Shown: positions 26,963 to 35,671 of the stretch, piece by piece | Layout of the letters: the number at the start of each line of letters is the position of its first letter | How positions within the stretch are numbered: position 1 is the first letter of the stretch | DNA from: DCFW01 sp963790715 | GTDB lineage: Bacteria > Bacteroidota > Bacteroidia > Bacteroidales > Bacteroidaceae | Length of the DNA stretch: 64,000 nt | Assembly: GCA_963790715.1 (NCBI GenBank) | Contig: CAWBPN010000016.1 | Span: 1-64,000, forward strand | Reading direction: 5' to 3' | The notes under the pieces: model-generated | The model's input: the letters and a program-made list of their open reading frames with translations, nothing else | Told to the model about the DNA's origin: nothing | The model's database searches: none | Made by a program: the position numbers and the translations under genes

Positions 26963-26989
26963 AAGGGAATCAAAAATATGATTCTCCTT
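26963..26989 (-). terminator. terminator of tRNA-Gly
   Basis: On the minus strand AAGGAGAATCA pairs with TGATTCCCTT (one bulged A) and is followed by TTTTTTG. Confidence 0.7.
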
Positions 26990-26999
26990 ATTATGTTAG

Positions 27000-27072
27000 A
27001 GCGGAAGACGGGGCTCAAACCCGCGACCCTCAGCTTGGAAGGCTAATGCTCTATCAACTGAGCTACTTCCGC
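27000..27072 (-). tRNA. tRNA-Gly (anticodon UCC)
   Basis: A complete cloverleaf is readable on the minus strand: acceptor GCGGAAG pairs with CTTCCGC, D-arm GCTC...GAGC, anticodon loop CTTCCAA (UCC), and T-arm GCGGG TTTGAGC CCCGT. The discriminator base is U. No CCA is encoded. Confidence 0.97.
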
Positions 27073-27097
27073 ATCTGTTTATGCCACAAAAATACGA

Positions 27098-27592
27098 CTA
27101 TTTCCGTAACTTGCAAACAAAATCGGCCATTTTTATTGCAGTGACAGCGCATTCTACGCCTTTATTACCTAATTCTCCGCCACTTCGAGCAACTGCCTGA
27201 TCCATATCCAATGTTGTAAGCAAGCCGTAGATAACAGGAATATCCTGCTCGGCATTCAATCTTGTTATTCCTGCCGTCACACCCTGACAAATATAATCAA
27301 AATGAGGTGTCTCGCCTTTGATTACCGATCCGAGTATAATCACTGCATCTACATTTTTTTGTTTTACCAATTGTGCCGCAGCAAATGTAAGTTCAAAACT
27401 GCCGGGTACATAATAAACATGTATGTCGCTTTCACTTACACCGTTATCTAGCAAAGCTTTTATTGCCCCGTCACGTAAAGCAAAAGTAATGTTCTCATTC
27501 CATACGGAAACAACCAACGCAAACTTCAGTCCTTTGGCCGAAACCAAATCTTTAGAATCATATTCCGACAAATTGTGATATACTGTAGCCAT
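27098..27592 (-). CDS. ribH: 6,7-dimethyl-8-ribityllumazine synthase
   Basis: Penultimate step of riboflavin synthesis, condensing 5-amino-6-ribitylaminouracil with dihydroxybutanone phosphate. The 164-aa product has the substrate-binding motifs VVSVWNENIT, YVPGSFELTFAA, and ILGSVIKGETPHFDYIC with the catalytic His, then VIYGLLTT and ARSGGELGNKG. A hairpin terminator separates it from the TPR gene upstream. Confidence 0.95.
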   Translation of the reverse strand: MATVYHNLSEYDSKDLVSAKGLKFALVVSVWNENITFALRDGAIKALLDNGVSESDIHVYYVPGSFELTFAAAQLVKQKNVDAVIILGSVIKGETPHFDYICQGVTAGITRLNAEQDIPVIYGLLTTLDMDQAVARSGGELGNKGVECAVTAIKMADFVCKLRK

Positions 27593-27606
27593 TACTATCT
27601 ATATAT

Positions 27607-27650
27607 AAAAAAAGAATTATTACTACTTATTTATATAATAGTAATAATTC
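27607..27650 (-). terminator. AT-rich hairpin terminator before ribH
   Basis: Perfect 12-bp stem GAATTATTACTA/TAGTAATAATTC (27614-27625 and 27639-27650), followed on the minus strand by a run of seven T (complement of 27607-27613). It ends the TPR gene transcript, or attenuates ribH, whose start is only 15 bases further on. Confidence 0.75.
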
Positions 27651-27676
27651 TCATTGTAAATATTAAGAACAAAAAA

Positions 27677-28351
27677 TTACTTTTTCAAAGCTGTAGCTCT
27701 TTCAATATACTTATCAATATCCATTGCCTGATAAGAATTGAGATACTTATCTTTAATTTTTTGATAATCATCGACAGCCCTACCGTATTTCCCTTGTTTT
27801 TCAAGAATCAAACCGGCTTGTAACAAATAAATAGGGCTTAATGTGTTATTGTCAGCCTTTACAGCTGCATCATGCAACTTGTCAACAGCCTTATCATACT
27901 GGTTCATTGCAGCATAGCAATTACCAATTGCACCGACAATTTCCGGCGCTACCATGGCATCGTCACCGGAGAACTTATCCAAATATCTTAATGCATCTGA
28001 ATATTTACCCATGTGAGCATAACAGATACCGGCATAAGCATCAGCAAGATTTGATGTTTTTGTACCACTATATTTTTGAGCAACTTTAATAAATCCTACA
28101 TACCCTTGTTTATCACCGTTCAATGCCATATCGTAATTTTCTGCACCGAAATAAGTTTCACCGGGAAATATAGCAGCTTCGGCCTTCTTTTCCAAAGGAG
28201 CTAAATAGAGAAACTTATATGCAAAAAATACTGCAACTACAACAACTACCGCAATAATACAATAATTGACTTTCTTCTGATTCTGTTGAAAGAAGTCTTG
28301 AACTTTTAGGAATTGGACATTAACGCCTAAGCCTTGATTTTTTCGTGCCAT
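27677..28351 (-). CDS. membrane-anchored tetratricopeptide repeat protein
   Basis: The 224-aa product has a cytoplasmic N-terminus with FLKVQDFFQQNQKK, one membrane helix (YCIIAVVVVVAVFFAYKFLY, about 30-49), and a periplasmic TPR domain (repeats GICYAHMGKYSDALRYLDKF, GNCYAAMNQYDKAVDKL, AGLILEKQGKYGRAVDDYQ). The layout resembles YfgM-type proteins that accompany the Sec translocon, and the protein is common in Bacteroidales next to ribH and recF. A specific role is not shown by the sequence. Confidence 0.78.
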   Translation of the reverse strand: MARKNQGLGVNVQFLKVQDFFQQNQKKVNYCIIAVVVVVAVFFAYKFLYLAPLEKKAEAAIFPGETYFGAENYDMALNGDKQGYVGFIKVAQKYSGTKTSNLADAYAGICYAHMGKYSDALRYLDKFSGDDAMVAPEIVGAIGNCYAAMNQYDKAVDKLHDAAVKADNNTLSPIYLLQAGLILEKQGKYGRAVDDYQKIKDKYLNSYQAMDIDKYIERATALKK

Positions 28352-28406
28352 TTTATTTTATATTCTTATTTATTATTTCAACACTATAATTTATTCATAT
28401 AATTGG

Positions 28407-28414
28407 CAAAATTA
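28407..28414 (-). promoter_or_regulatory. -7 element of the TPR gene
   Basis: TAATTTTG on the minus strand fits TAnnTTTG, 55 bases before the TPR gene start, in the divergent region shared with recF. Confidence 0.4.
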
Positions 28415-28507
28415 ATTTATTTAGTTATATAAATAAAATTTCAAGGCAAAAAAAATCATATATCGAGGCATTTTTATTGTATAAATTTCTAAATCAACTT
28501 TTTTTCA

Positions 28508-28515
28508 TAAATTTG
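28508..28515 (+). promoter_or_regulatory. recF promoter -7 element, nearly leaderless
   Basis: TAAATTTG fits TAnnTTTG and ends only 4 bases before the recF ATG, so the predicted transcript would begin at or very near the start codon. Confidence 0.5.
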
Positions 28516-28519
28516 CACT

Positions 28520-29611
28520 ATGATTTTAAATGAGCTATCCATAATTAATTATAGAAATCTGAAAGAGACAGAACTAAAGTTCTCTCACAAGCTTAATTGT
28601 TTTGTGGGGAAAAATGGCATGGGTAAAACAAATATTCTAGATGCTATTTATTTTTTGTCTTTTTGCAAGAGTTCCATAAACCCGCTTGATTCGCAGAATA
28701 TATACCATACGGCAGACTTTTCTATCATAAAAGGTAAATATATCTCGGATACAGACTCGGACGAAATTATATTTTGCGGATTGAAGCGCAAAAAGAAAAA
28801 ATCCTTTAAGCGCAACGATAAGGAATATAACAAACTTTCAAATCACATAGGTTTTATCCCTTTGGTAATGATTTCGCCCTCGGATTCGGATTTAATATCA
28901 GGCGGCAGCGATGAAAGGCGTAAATTCCTTGATCAGGTAATATCGCAATACGACAATACTTATCTCACCTATTTAATAAGGTACAACAAGGCACTTGAGC
29001 AACGAAACATCCTGTTGAAACGTGAAGGAGCTATTGACGAAACTTTGTTCGAAGTGCTTGAGGAAACGATGGCCGAAACAGGTGAGCAGATATATAAAAA
29101 AAGATCGAATTTCATAGAGACGTTCATACCTATATTCCAAAAATATTATGACTTGATTTCAGGCGGCGATGAAAAGATAGGAATAACCTATATCACCCAA
29201 GCCGGTCAAGGTTCGTTGCTTGACATCATAAAAAACAGCAGGAACAAGGATTTGATTATGGGATTTTCCATGCAGGGCATACACAAAGATGATTTATTTC
29301 TGAATCTGGACGGTTACGGGATCAAGAAAGAAGGTAGCCAGGGGCAAAACAAGACTTGCCTGATAGCATTAAAATTTGCCCAATACGCTTTCTTAAGAAA
29401 GAACCAATACGAAACACCTCTTTTACTGTTAGATGACATTTTTGACAAATTGGATAAAACCAGAGTTGAAAAAATAATTAATGTAGTTTCAGGTGACGAG
29501 TTCGGACAAATATTCATCACCGACACTAACAGGGAACACATCGATCAGATTTTCCAATCAATGAATGGCGATTACTCATTATTTACTATAAACGAAGGAG
29601 AAATATCATGA
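28520..29611 (+). CDS. recF: DNA replication/repair protein RecF
   Basis: SMC-like ATPase that loads RecA at gaps with RecO and RecR. The 363-aa product has N-terminal LNELSIINYRNLKETEL, Walker A VGKNGMGKTNIL, the signature SGGSDERRKFLDQ, and Walker B LLLLDDIFDKLD. Its stop overlaps the start of the DUF721 gene by 4 bases (ATGA), so the two are translationally coupled. Confidence 0.95.
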   Translation: MILNELSIINYRNLKETELKFSHKLNCFVGKNGMGKTNILDAIYFLSFCKSSINPLDSQNIYHTADFSIIKGKYISDTDSDEIIFCGLKRKKKKSFKRNDKEYNKLSNHIGFIPLVMISPSDSDLISGGSDERRKFLDQVISQYDNTYLTYLIRYNKALEQRNILLKREGAIDETLFEVLEETMAETGEQIYKKRSNFIETFIPIFQKYYDLISGGDEKIGITYITQAGQGSLLDIIKNSRNKDLIMGFSMQGIHKDDLFLNLDGYGIKKEGSQGQNKTCLIALKFAQYAFLRKNQYETPLLLLDDIFDKLDKTRVEKIINVVSGDEFGQIFITDTNREHIDQIFQSMNGDYSLFTINEGEIS

Positions 29612-29898
29612 AAAGAAAAAATGCCATACCGCTTGCCCAGGCTTTGATAAACACCTTGCGTGAAGAAGGACTTGAAACGCCCCTAAGCCAACAGCGCATT
29701 ATCAGCAAATGGCCTGAAATAGTGGGAGAGGGCATCGCTGGTTATACTTCAAACTTATTTATCAAAAACCAAATTCTGCATGTGCATGTTTCTTCTGCGC
29801 CATTAAGACAAGAACTGATGAGCGCACGCCAACAATTGATAAACAGCTTGAACAAAGTAGCTGGAGCACACATTATTATAGATATCCGTTTTCAGTAA
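29608..29898 (+). CDS. DUF721 protein (DciA-like)
   Basis: The 96-aa DUF721-domain protein (AQALINTLREEGL, KWPEIVGEGIAGYTSNLFIKN, VSSAPLRQELMSARQQLI). DciA, the characterised family member, assists loading of the replicative helicase, and coupling to recF (4-base overlap) fits a replication role. The 3' end overlaps the convergent 5-formyl-THF cyclo-ligase gene by 23 bases. Confidence 0.85.
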   Translation: MKRKNAIPLAQALINTLREEGLETPLSQQRIISKWPEIVGEGIAGYTSNLFIKNQILHVHVSSAPLRQELMSARQQLINSLNKVAGAHIIIDIRFQ

Positions 29899-30427
29899 CC
29901 ACGGCATCCATTGCTATATCATGTTTCTCACATGGAATATCATCCACTATCTGAAAGCCGAAACATACACCAATCTTCTTTGCCTTGATTTGCGGTAACA
30001 ACCTGTCATAATAACCTTTACCTCTACCCATGCGATTTTTCTTTTTATCAAAAGCCACGCCCGGCACTATCACCAAATCAATATTGTCGTAATCCGTATA
30101 TTCCTCTCCGTTAGGTCCCATAATATGAAAAGAGCCTTCAACCATATCATGGTTATAAACGCGAAGTCTTAAATAATCGCCACTGACAACAGGAAGCAAT
30201 ACAAGTTTTTCATCAGCCAGTTCATCAATGATTTTGTGTGTAGCAACTTCATCAGGCAAAGAATAATAAAGTAGAATGGTCTTTGATTTAATCACGGTAT
30301 CATCATCCAATAAAAATGCTTGTATACTATCACTCCACTTTTCAAACTGTGCTTTTGAATAAAAGGTCTTTTGCCGTTTGACAAAAGACCTTATTTCTTT
30401 TTTTGTATTTTGTTGCCTTTTTATCAT
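29876..30427 (-). CDS. 5-formyltetrahydrofolate cyclo-ligase
   Basis: ATP-dependent recycling of 5-formyl-THF to 5,10-methenyl-THF. About 184 aa with an N-terminal basic RSFVKRQKTFYSKAQFEKW, LLYYSLPDEVATHKII, and the signature VIVPGVAFDKKKNRMGRGKG followed by YYDRLL. I prefer the ATG at 30427, which overlaps the upstream S41 protease stop by 4 bases, over one 6 bases earlier. It is the last gene of a five-gene minus-strand operon. Confidence 0.92.
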   Translation of the reverse strand: MIKRQQNTKKEIRSFVKRQKTFYSKAQFEKWSDSIQAFLLDDDTVIKSKTILLYYSLPDEVATHKIIDELADEKLVLLPVVSGDYLRLRVYNHDMVEGSFHIMGPNGEEYTDYDNIDLVIVPGVAFDKKKNRMGRGKGYYDRLLPQIKAKKIGVCFGFQIVDDIPCEKHDIAMDAVVTENGYL

Positions 30428-32214
30428 GACCAATAATAAAATGGTAGCAATATCATATCAGGGCAAATATTACAACTCATCAACATTGCATATTGGTTGG
30501 CTTCCATTTTCTTCCATGGAGTGGTTATCTGAGCCATCAAATCTTCATCATCCACGCGATAAGGAATCCATGCCGAGTTCTTTGAAGATGGTTTACTTGG
30601 AAAGGCCTTACCGTTTTTAAGAATATTTACGGCAGTCAACACTGTAGGATCATCCTCATTAAGATATTCCATACTTGCTTCATCACCCAATACATTATAT
30701 ATAATTCTGCCGAACAAACGTTTTTCCAGTATTTCATGACTTCTCATGAGCATCAAATTGCGACGCTTAATACCATTTTTGGCAGCATAATCAGCTAATT
30801 TATCAAGTAAGTCTTGTGTTTTCAAATATGACACCAAATCATCCACATTCTTATATTGGTTCAATGTGGTACGGTTTGAATCGGTATATGTGAAGCCAAA
30901 CATAATATCCAAGGCGTCATTAACGATAGTCCTGTAATATGAAGTAACTTTTGCTGTATCCTCGGGCACAAACACATCAGGCATGATTCCGCCGCCGCCG
31001 TATACCGTACGTCCCAAGACCGTATGATAAGGCTTACTTTTATCCAGTTTGATGCTGTCTTTTGAAAAGAATTCGCCATGTTCGAAACGATTAACAAGAT
31101 CCATTTCATAATTTTCATCATTACCGCTGGTGTATTTACGTTGAATGCAACGGCCTGAAGGAGTGTAATATCTTGCCACAGTAAGTCTTATAGCAGAACC
31201 GTCGCTGAATTCTATAGGTTGTTGCACCAAACCCTTTCCGAATGTACGCCGACCTATTACCGTTCCTCTGTCATTATCCTGAATGGCACCTGTAAATATC
31301 TCACTGGCAGAAGCCGACGTTTCATCAACCAACACAGTAATAGGTAAGGATTGGAAACTGCCAGTACCGTTTGCATATTCTTCGGTGCGCGGGAATTTAT
31401 GCCCTTGTGTATATACGATTAATGCACCTTTTTTCAGGAATTCGTTTACCATTTCAACGGCAGCATCCATATAACCACCGGTGTTACCGCGTAAATCAAC
31501 TATCAAACTTTTGCAATCTTTATGGCTCAACATAGCCAAGGCATTAAGCATCTCCACATGTGTGGTACGCCCGAACTTACTAATATAAATATAACCTATC
31601 GTCGGAGCAATCATATAACTTGCATCCACACTTGTTTGCGGAATTTCACCGCGCACAACTACGAAGCTTAAAAGTTTCGGCTTGCCCATGCGCTTAATGC
31701 TGAGTTTCACTTTCGTACCCTTAGGTCCCTTCAAACGCCTCATCGACTCATCATTTGTAACAATTTTACCCACGAATGAAGTATCATTGATAGCAACTAT
31801 ACGGTCACCCGGTAACACACCGACTTTCTCGGCCGGACCGCCTTTGACTATGTTATTTACGTGAATCGTATCTTTTTGTATGCTGAATTGAATGCCTACA
31901 CCACCAAAGCTACCTTCCAATTCGCTATTCGTAGCCTCTAAATCTTTGGCCGGAATATATTTGCTATGAGGGTCTAATTCGCTGAGGATTAGCGGAATGG
32001 CATTCTCCACAAGATTATTCATATTCACCGTATCCACATACTGATCATTTATAATGCGCAGTAACGCCGTGATCTTATTTGTAGACCCGTTGATAATACC
32101 TAGTTTATTGCCTGAAAAATGTTTCGTGTAAAAGGTACCGATGACAATACCCACAACAATACTTATCGAAATAATGATAGGTATCAATCTTGAATTCTTG
32201 TTATTAAATTTCAT
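30424..32214 (-). CDS. S41-family C-terminal processing protease
   Basis: Periplasmic serine protease of the CtpA/Prc type. The 596-aa product has an N-terminal membrane anchor (LIPIIISISIVVGIVIG), a PDZ domain at about 95-170 (GGVGIQFSIQKDTIHVNNIV), and the S41 core with catalytic Ser in VLVDETSASASEIFTGA and Lys in RTFGKGLVQQ. About 200 further residues form a helical C-terminal region typical of Bacteroidota homologues. The gene lies between the dCMP deaminase and cyclo-ligase genes. Confidence 0.92.
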   Translation of the reverse strand: MKFNNKNSRLIPIIISISIVVGIVIGTFYTKHFSGNKLGIINGSTNKITALLRIINDQYVDTVNMNNLVENAIPLILSELDPHSKYIPAKDLEATNSELEGSFGGVGIQFSIQKDTIHVNNIVKGGPAEKVGVLPGDRIVAINDTSFVGKIVTNDESMRRLKGPKGTKVKLSIKRMGKPKLLSFVVVRGEIPQTSVDASYMIAPTIGYIYISKFGRTTHVEMLNALAMLSHKDCKSLIVDLRGNTGGYMDAAVEMVNEFLKKGALIVYTQGHKFPRTEEYANGTGSFQSLPITVLVDETSASASEIFTGAIQDNDRGTVIGRRTFGKGLVQQPIEFSDGSAIRLTVARYYTPSGRCIQRKYTSGNDENYEMDLVNRFEHGEFFSKDSIKLDKSKPYHTVLGRTVYGGGGIMPDVFVPEDTAKVTSYYRTIVNDALDIMFGFTYTDSNRTTLNQYKNVDDLVSYLKTQDLLDKLADYAAKNGIKRRNLMLMRSHEILEKRLFGRIIYNVLGDEASMEYLNEDDPTVLTAVNILKNGKAFPSKPSSKNSAWIPYRVDDEDLMAQITTPWKKMEANQYAMLMSCNICPDMILLPFYYWS

Positions 32215-32244
32215 ATTTATATTTGTTACTTCAATCCTTCGTTT

Positions 32245-32673
32245 TTATTTATCTTCATTCAAATTCAAAAAAACGACTTCAATCTTCGCTTTTTTTAAGA
32301 GTCTTATTCCGTCATCAATATGATAGGCTCTTGAGTAAACCACACGTCTGATGCCGGCTTGTATGATTAGTTTTGCACATTCGATGCATGGAGAATCGGT
32401 AACATACAACGTAGCACCTTCGCTGCTGTTGTTGCTACGGGCTATTTTTGTAATGGCATTAGCCTCTGCATGCAACACGTACGGTTTGGTAACATTGTTT
32501 TCATCCTCACAAACATTTTCAAAACCGGATGGCGTACCGTTGTAACCGTCACTTATTATGGCGTTGTTTTTAACGATTAAAGCACCAACCTGTCTGCGTT
32601 TGCAGTATGAATTTTCAGCCCAAATGAAAGCCATGCGCATATATTTATTGTCGAATTTATTTATTTCTGCCAT
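32245..32673 (-). CDS. deoxycytidylate (dCMP) deaminase family protein
   Basis: Zinc enzyme that makes dUMP for thymidylate synthesis. The 142-aa ComEB/dCMP-deaminase type product has zinc ligands in VLHAEANAI and SPCIECAKLI and the substrate-binding CKRRQVGALIVKNN and SDGYNGTPSGFE. It starts 2 bases after the lipoprotein gene stop. Confidence 0.92.
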   Translation of the reverse strand: MAEINKFDNKYMRMAFIWAENSYCKRRQVGALIVKNNAIISDGYNGTPSGFENVCEDENNVTKPYVLHAEANAITKIARSNNSSEGATLYVTDSPCIECAKLIIQAGIRRVVYSRAYHIDDGIRLLKKAKIEVVFLNLNEDK

Positions 32674-32675
32674 GA

Positions 32676-33134
32676 TTAATGACTATTTTTAAACAGGACA
32701 TACGTCCCACCTTTCTTATTATATAATGAGAACTGATTGTTGTCACCTTGATAATAAGTGGCATTAAGCACAAGATTAATATATTCTTGTGCAATCTGAT
32801 CTGTCTCGGCAGCCCCTCCTGATAATGTATAATCAGTAAAACTTATTTTCCCCTTTTGATTTGTAGACCAACTTCCGGTATATTCCGAACTTGAACCTTT
32901 CAAGGTGAATGTACCTGTCGATGAAAGGAATAGAGATAAAGTGTTATTCTTATAGAAACGTATCCTTGCATCTTTTATTGAATCTCCGCCATCACTTATA
33001 GGCTCGCCATTTTTCAACATACCGGTAGCATAATGTGTCCCGTAGAATATATCCATATCATCCTTATTGTCACAAGCAGCTAATCCCAAGCATACAAGCG
33101 ACACAAACAGTATTACATATTTAATTTTGCTCAT
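32676..33134 (-). CDS. small lipoprotein of unknown function
   Basis: About 152 aa. The start is set at 33134 (MSKIKYVILF) because a lipoprotein signal follows directly (FVSLVCLGLAAC, lipobox Cys about residue 20). Upstream codons in the same frame only read through the end of the peptidase gene out of frame. The mature part is beta-rich (ARIRFYKNNTLSLFLSSTGT, EYTGSWSTNQKGKISFTDY) and resembles a lipocalin-like or DUF4847-type fold. No function can be named. It overlaps the peptidase 3' end by 14 bases, hence coupled. Confidence 0.75.
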   Translation of the reverse strand: MSKIKYVILFVSLVCLGLAACDNKDDMDIFYGTHYATGMLKNGEPISDGGDSIKDARIRFYKNNTLSLFLSSTGTFTLKGSSSEYTGSWSTNQKGKISFTDYTLSGGAAETDQIAQEYINLVLNATYYQGDNNQFSLYNKKGGTYVLFKNSH

Positions 33135-35202
33135 ATATTTCATTTCTTTTAAGTAAGGCTTTAATTGTAGGTTTGCGTCCGCGAAAACGTTCATATAATA
33201 CTGAAGGGTCTTCGGTACCGCCTTTGGACAGCACATTATTGCGGAATGATTGTGCCACCTCTTTATTAAATATACCTTTTTCCTGAAACAGAGAAAAGGC
33301 ATCGGCATCAAGCACTTCTGCCCATTTGTAACTGTAGTATCCGGCAGAATAGCCGCCTGCAAAAATATGGCTGAACTGTACGCTCATGCAACATCCCGGG
33401 ACAATTGGCATCAATTGCACCCCATTCATTGCTTCGCGTTCGTATGTTATAACATCTTCATCAAAAGGCTTTTCACGCGTAAACCACGCCATATCAAGGT
33501 ATCCGAAACTCAATTGACGAATACATTGGTATCCGCAAAGATAATTGCGTGTTTTCTTTATCTTACCTATTAAGTCGCCAGGCATCAATTCACCTGTTTT
33601 GTAATGACGTGCAAAAGTATCAAGGAACAGTTTTTCGGTGACATAGTTTTCCATGAATTGCGAAGGCAGTTCCACAAAATCCCAATAAACATTCGTGCCG
33701 CTCAACGACTCATAATGCGTGTCGGCAAACATTCCATGCAACGAATGTCCGAATTCATGAAGGAAAGTCTCCACTTCGCCCAATGTTAGCAAAGCCGGCT
33801 TAGTTTCGGTTGGCTTCGTGAAGTTCATCACCAACGATACGTGCGGACGGCTGTTTTCTCCAGTCTTGTCATCAATCCATTGCCCTTTGAACTCGGTCAT
33901 CCAGGCACCGTCTTTCTTACCTTTGCGCGGGAAGAAGTCGGTATAAAGCACTGCAAGATATTTACCATCGCCGTCAAATACTTCAAACACTTTAACATCA
34001 GGATGATACACAGATATATTATTATTTTCCTTAAACGTTATGCCGTAAAGTTCGGTTGCCAAACCGAATACACCTTTGATAACATTATTCAATTCAAAAT
34101 ACGGACGCAACTCCTCATCATCGAAACTGTACAACAATTCTTTCATTTTGCGGCTGTAATATGAGAAATCCCACGGCTGCAAATCATCCGTCTTTGCAAA
34201 CAATTTCAGCTCATCAACTTCTTGCTTTGCCTTAGGCAAATAAGCCGTTTCCAAATCATCCAACAGTTTGAACACATCTTGCTCATCCTTAGCCATGCGT
34301 TCTTCAAGCGCGTAATCGGCATAATCCTTATACCCGAGCAATTGCGCAATCTCCATTTTCAGGTTTGCAATGTCTTTTACCAAGCCAAAATTGTTGCGGT
34401 CATTTTCCTTGGCACATTTCGTGTTATAAGCCATATACAAAGTATGGCGAAGTTCGCGGTTTGCAGCATATTTCATGAAAGGTGCATAGCTAGGCATATC
34501 CAGCGTGAATACCCATCCGTTAACATTACGTTCTTTTGCAGCCAACTTTGCAGCCTCAAGAGAAGAGTCTGGCAAACCTTCAACATCCTTTTTATCAGTC
34601 AGGTGCAATGAGTAATCATTGGTTTCCTTCAATATATTTTGACTATACATAAGTGACGCCACGCTTAAGCGTTGGCTCAAGTCACGAAGTTTCACCTTGT
34701 CTTCTTCGTTCAAATTAGCACCGTTGCGGGCAAAGCCTTCATAAGTTTCCTTAAGCAACTTGGCTTGTTCTTTATCCAGATGCAATTGCTTTCTTTCATC
34801 ATACACGCTTTTGACACGTGTAAAAAGTTTTACATTAAGTTTTATATCATTAGCATGAGCCGACAACAACGGCATCATTTTTTGAGCCAAATTATCTAAA
34901 TCATCATTCGTTTCGGCACTAAGCATATTGCCGAAAATCGTAGTCACTCTATCTAGCAACTCACCGGAATTTTCTAATGCCACTACGGTATTATCAAACG
35001 TAGGTTTATCTTGATTATTGATAATTGCTTCAATTTCTTTCTTATGCGCTTCCATTCCCGCCATGATAGCAGGTTCAAAATGTTCAGTTTTTATCTTATC
35101 AAATGGAGCTGTCTGACGTAGATTATTGTCCCACACGCTGAAAAATGGGTTATTCTCTTTTTCTGTTATCGATGCCATCTTCGAATTTATATCTTTAATC
35201 AT
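33121..35202 (-). CDS. M3-family peptidyl-dipeptidase (Dcp/oligopeptidase A type)
   Basis: The 693-aa zinc metallopeptidase trims small peptides. The catalytic motif FLHEFGHSLHGMF carries HExxH, and the third ligand Glu lies in the downstream WDFVELPSQFMENY. The C-terminal GYYSYKWAEVLDADAF substrate-binding tyrosines are conserved. The start may be at 35202 or at the second Met (MASITEKE, 24 bases later). It is the first gene of the minus-strand operon that continues with the lipoprotein, deaminase, S41 protease and cyclo-ligase. Confidence 0.93.
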   Translation of the reverse strand: MIKDINSKMASITEKENNPFFSVWDNNLRQTAPFDKIKTEHFEPAIMAGMEAHKKEIEAIINNQDKPTFDNTVVALENSGELLDRVTTIFGNMLSAETNDDLDNLAQKMMPLLSAHANDIKLNVKLFTRVKSVYDERKQLHLDKEQAKLLKETYEGFARNGANLNEEDKVKLRDLSQRLSVASLMYSQNILKETNDYSLHLTDKKDVEGLPDSSLEAAKLAAKERNVNGWVFTLDMPSYAPFMKYAANRELRHTLYMAYNTKCAKENDRNNFGLVKDIANLKMEIAQLLGYKDYADYALEERMAKDEQDVFKLLDDLETAYLPKAKQEVDELKLFAKTDDLQPWDFSYYSRKMKELLYSFDDEELRPYFELNNVIKGVFGLATELYGITFKENNNISVYHPDVKVFEVFDGDGKYLAVLYTDFFPRKGKKDGAWMTEFKGQWIDDKTGENSRPHVSLVMNFTKPTETKPALLTLGEVETFLHEFGHSLHGMFADTHYESLSGTNVYWDFVELPSQFMENYVTEKLFLDTFARHYKTGELMPGDLIGKIKKTRNYLCGYQCIRQLSFGYLDMAWFTREKPFDEDVITYEREAMNGVQLMPIVPGCCMSVQFSHIFAGGYSAGYYSYKWAEVLDADAFSLFQEKGIFNKEVAQSFRNNVLSKGGTEDPSVLYERFRGRKPTIKALLKRNEIYEQN

Positions 35203-35671
35203 TATATTTCAATACAAATTTGCAAAAAATATTGTTTCTATCACCTATATTAGTTTAGAATTTAACAAAGAATATTATTTTGCTGTTATTATGAAAATAT
35301 AATAAAACATATAAAACAAACAACCTGAATCATATCAAATGAAACTTGGCTGAATCCTATTGCAACAGAGTGTCTTTTTTATTACAGACATACTCTATAA
35401 ATAAAAAAGATTATCTATTCATGTTTTTAATTATAGAGAGTGTATTCGCAAATACAACATTACTTAAAATAAGTGTTATTCTATTTTAAGCAAGTATTCA
35501 GCAAATGACGATTAAAAATAAGCCAACAAATAAACCATGTTTTACTTTCAGGACATAAGAAAATAAAACGATAGGGAATTTCCTATTAATTATTGGGGAA
35601 AATCCCTATATGGAGAAATTTAGACTTTCTATTTTTGTGACGCAGAAATAAAAAACAAAAATATTGATGTT
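35203..35671. other. divergent regulatory region with inverted repeats
   Basis: No gene is seen. Three dyads are visible: CTCTATAA/TTATAGAG (about 35392 and 35446), CTTAAAATA/TATTTTAAG (35463-35471 and 35482-35490), and a pair ATAGGGAATTTCCTAT (about 35571-35586) plus GGGGAAAATCCC (about 35595-35606) close to the promoter of the downstream gene. The last pair may be operator sites for the secreted low-complexity protein. Confidence 0.45.
35630..35637 (+). promoter_or_regulatory. -7 element upstream of the Gly/Asn-rich secreted protein
   Basis: TATTTTTG fits TAnnTTTG, 34 bases before the ATG, and lies just downstream of the GGGGAAAATCCC dyad. Confidence 0.45.
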
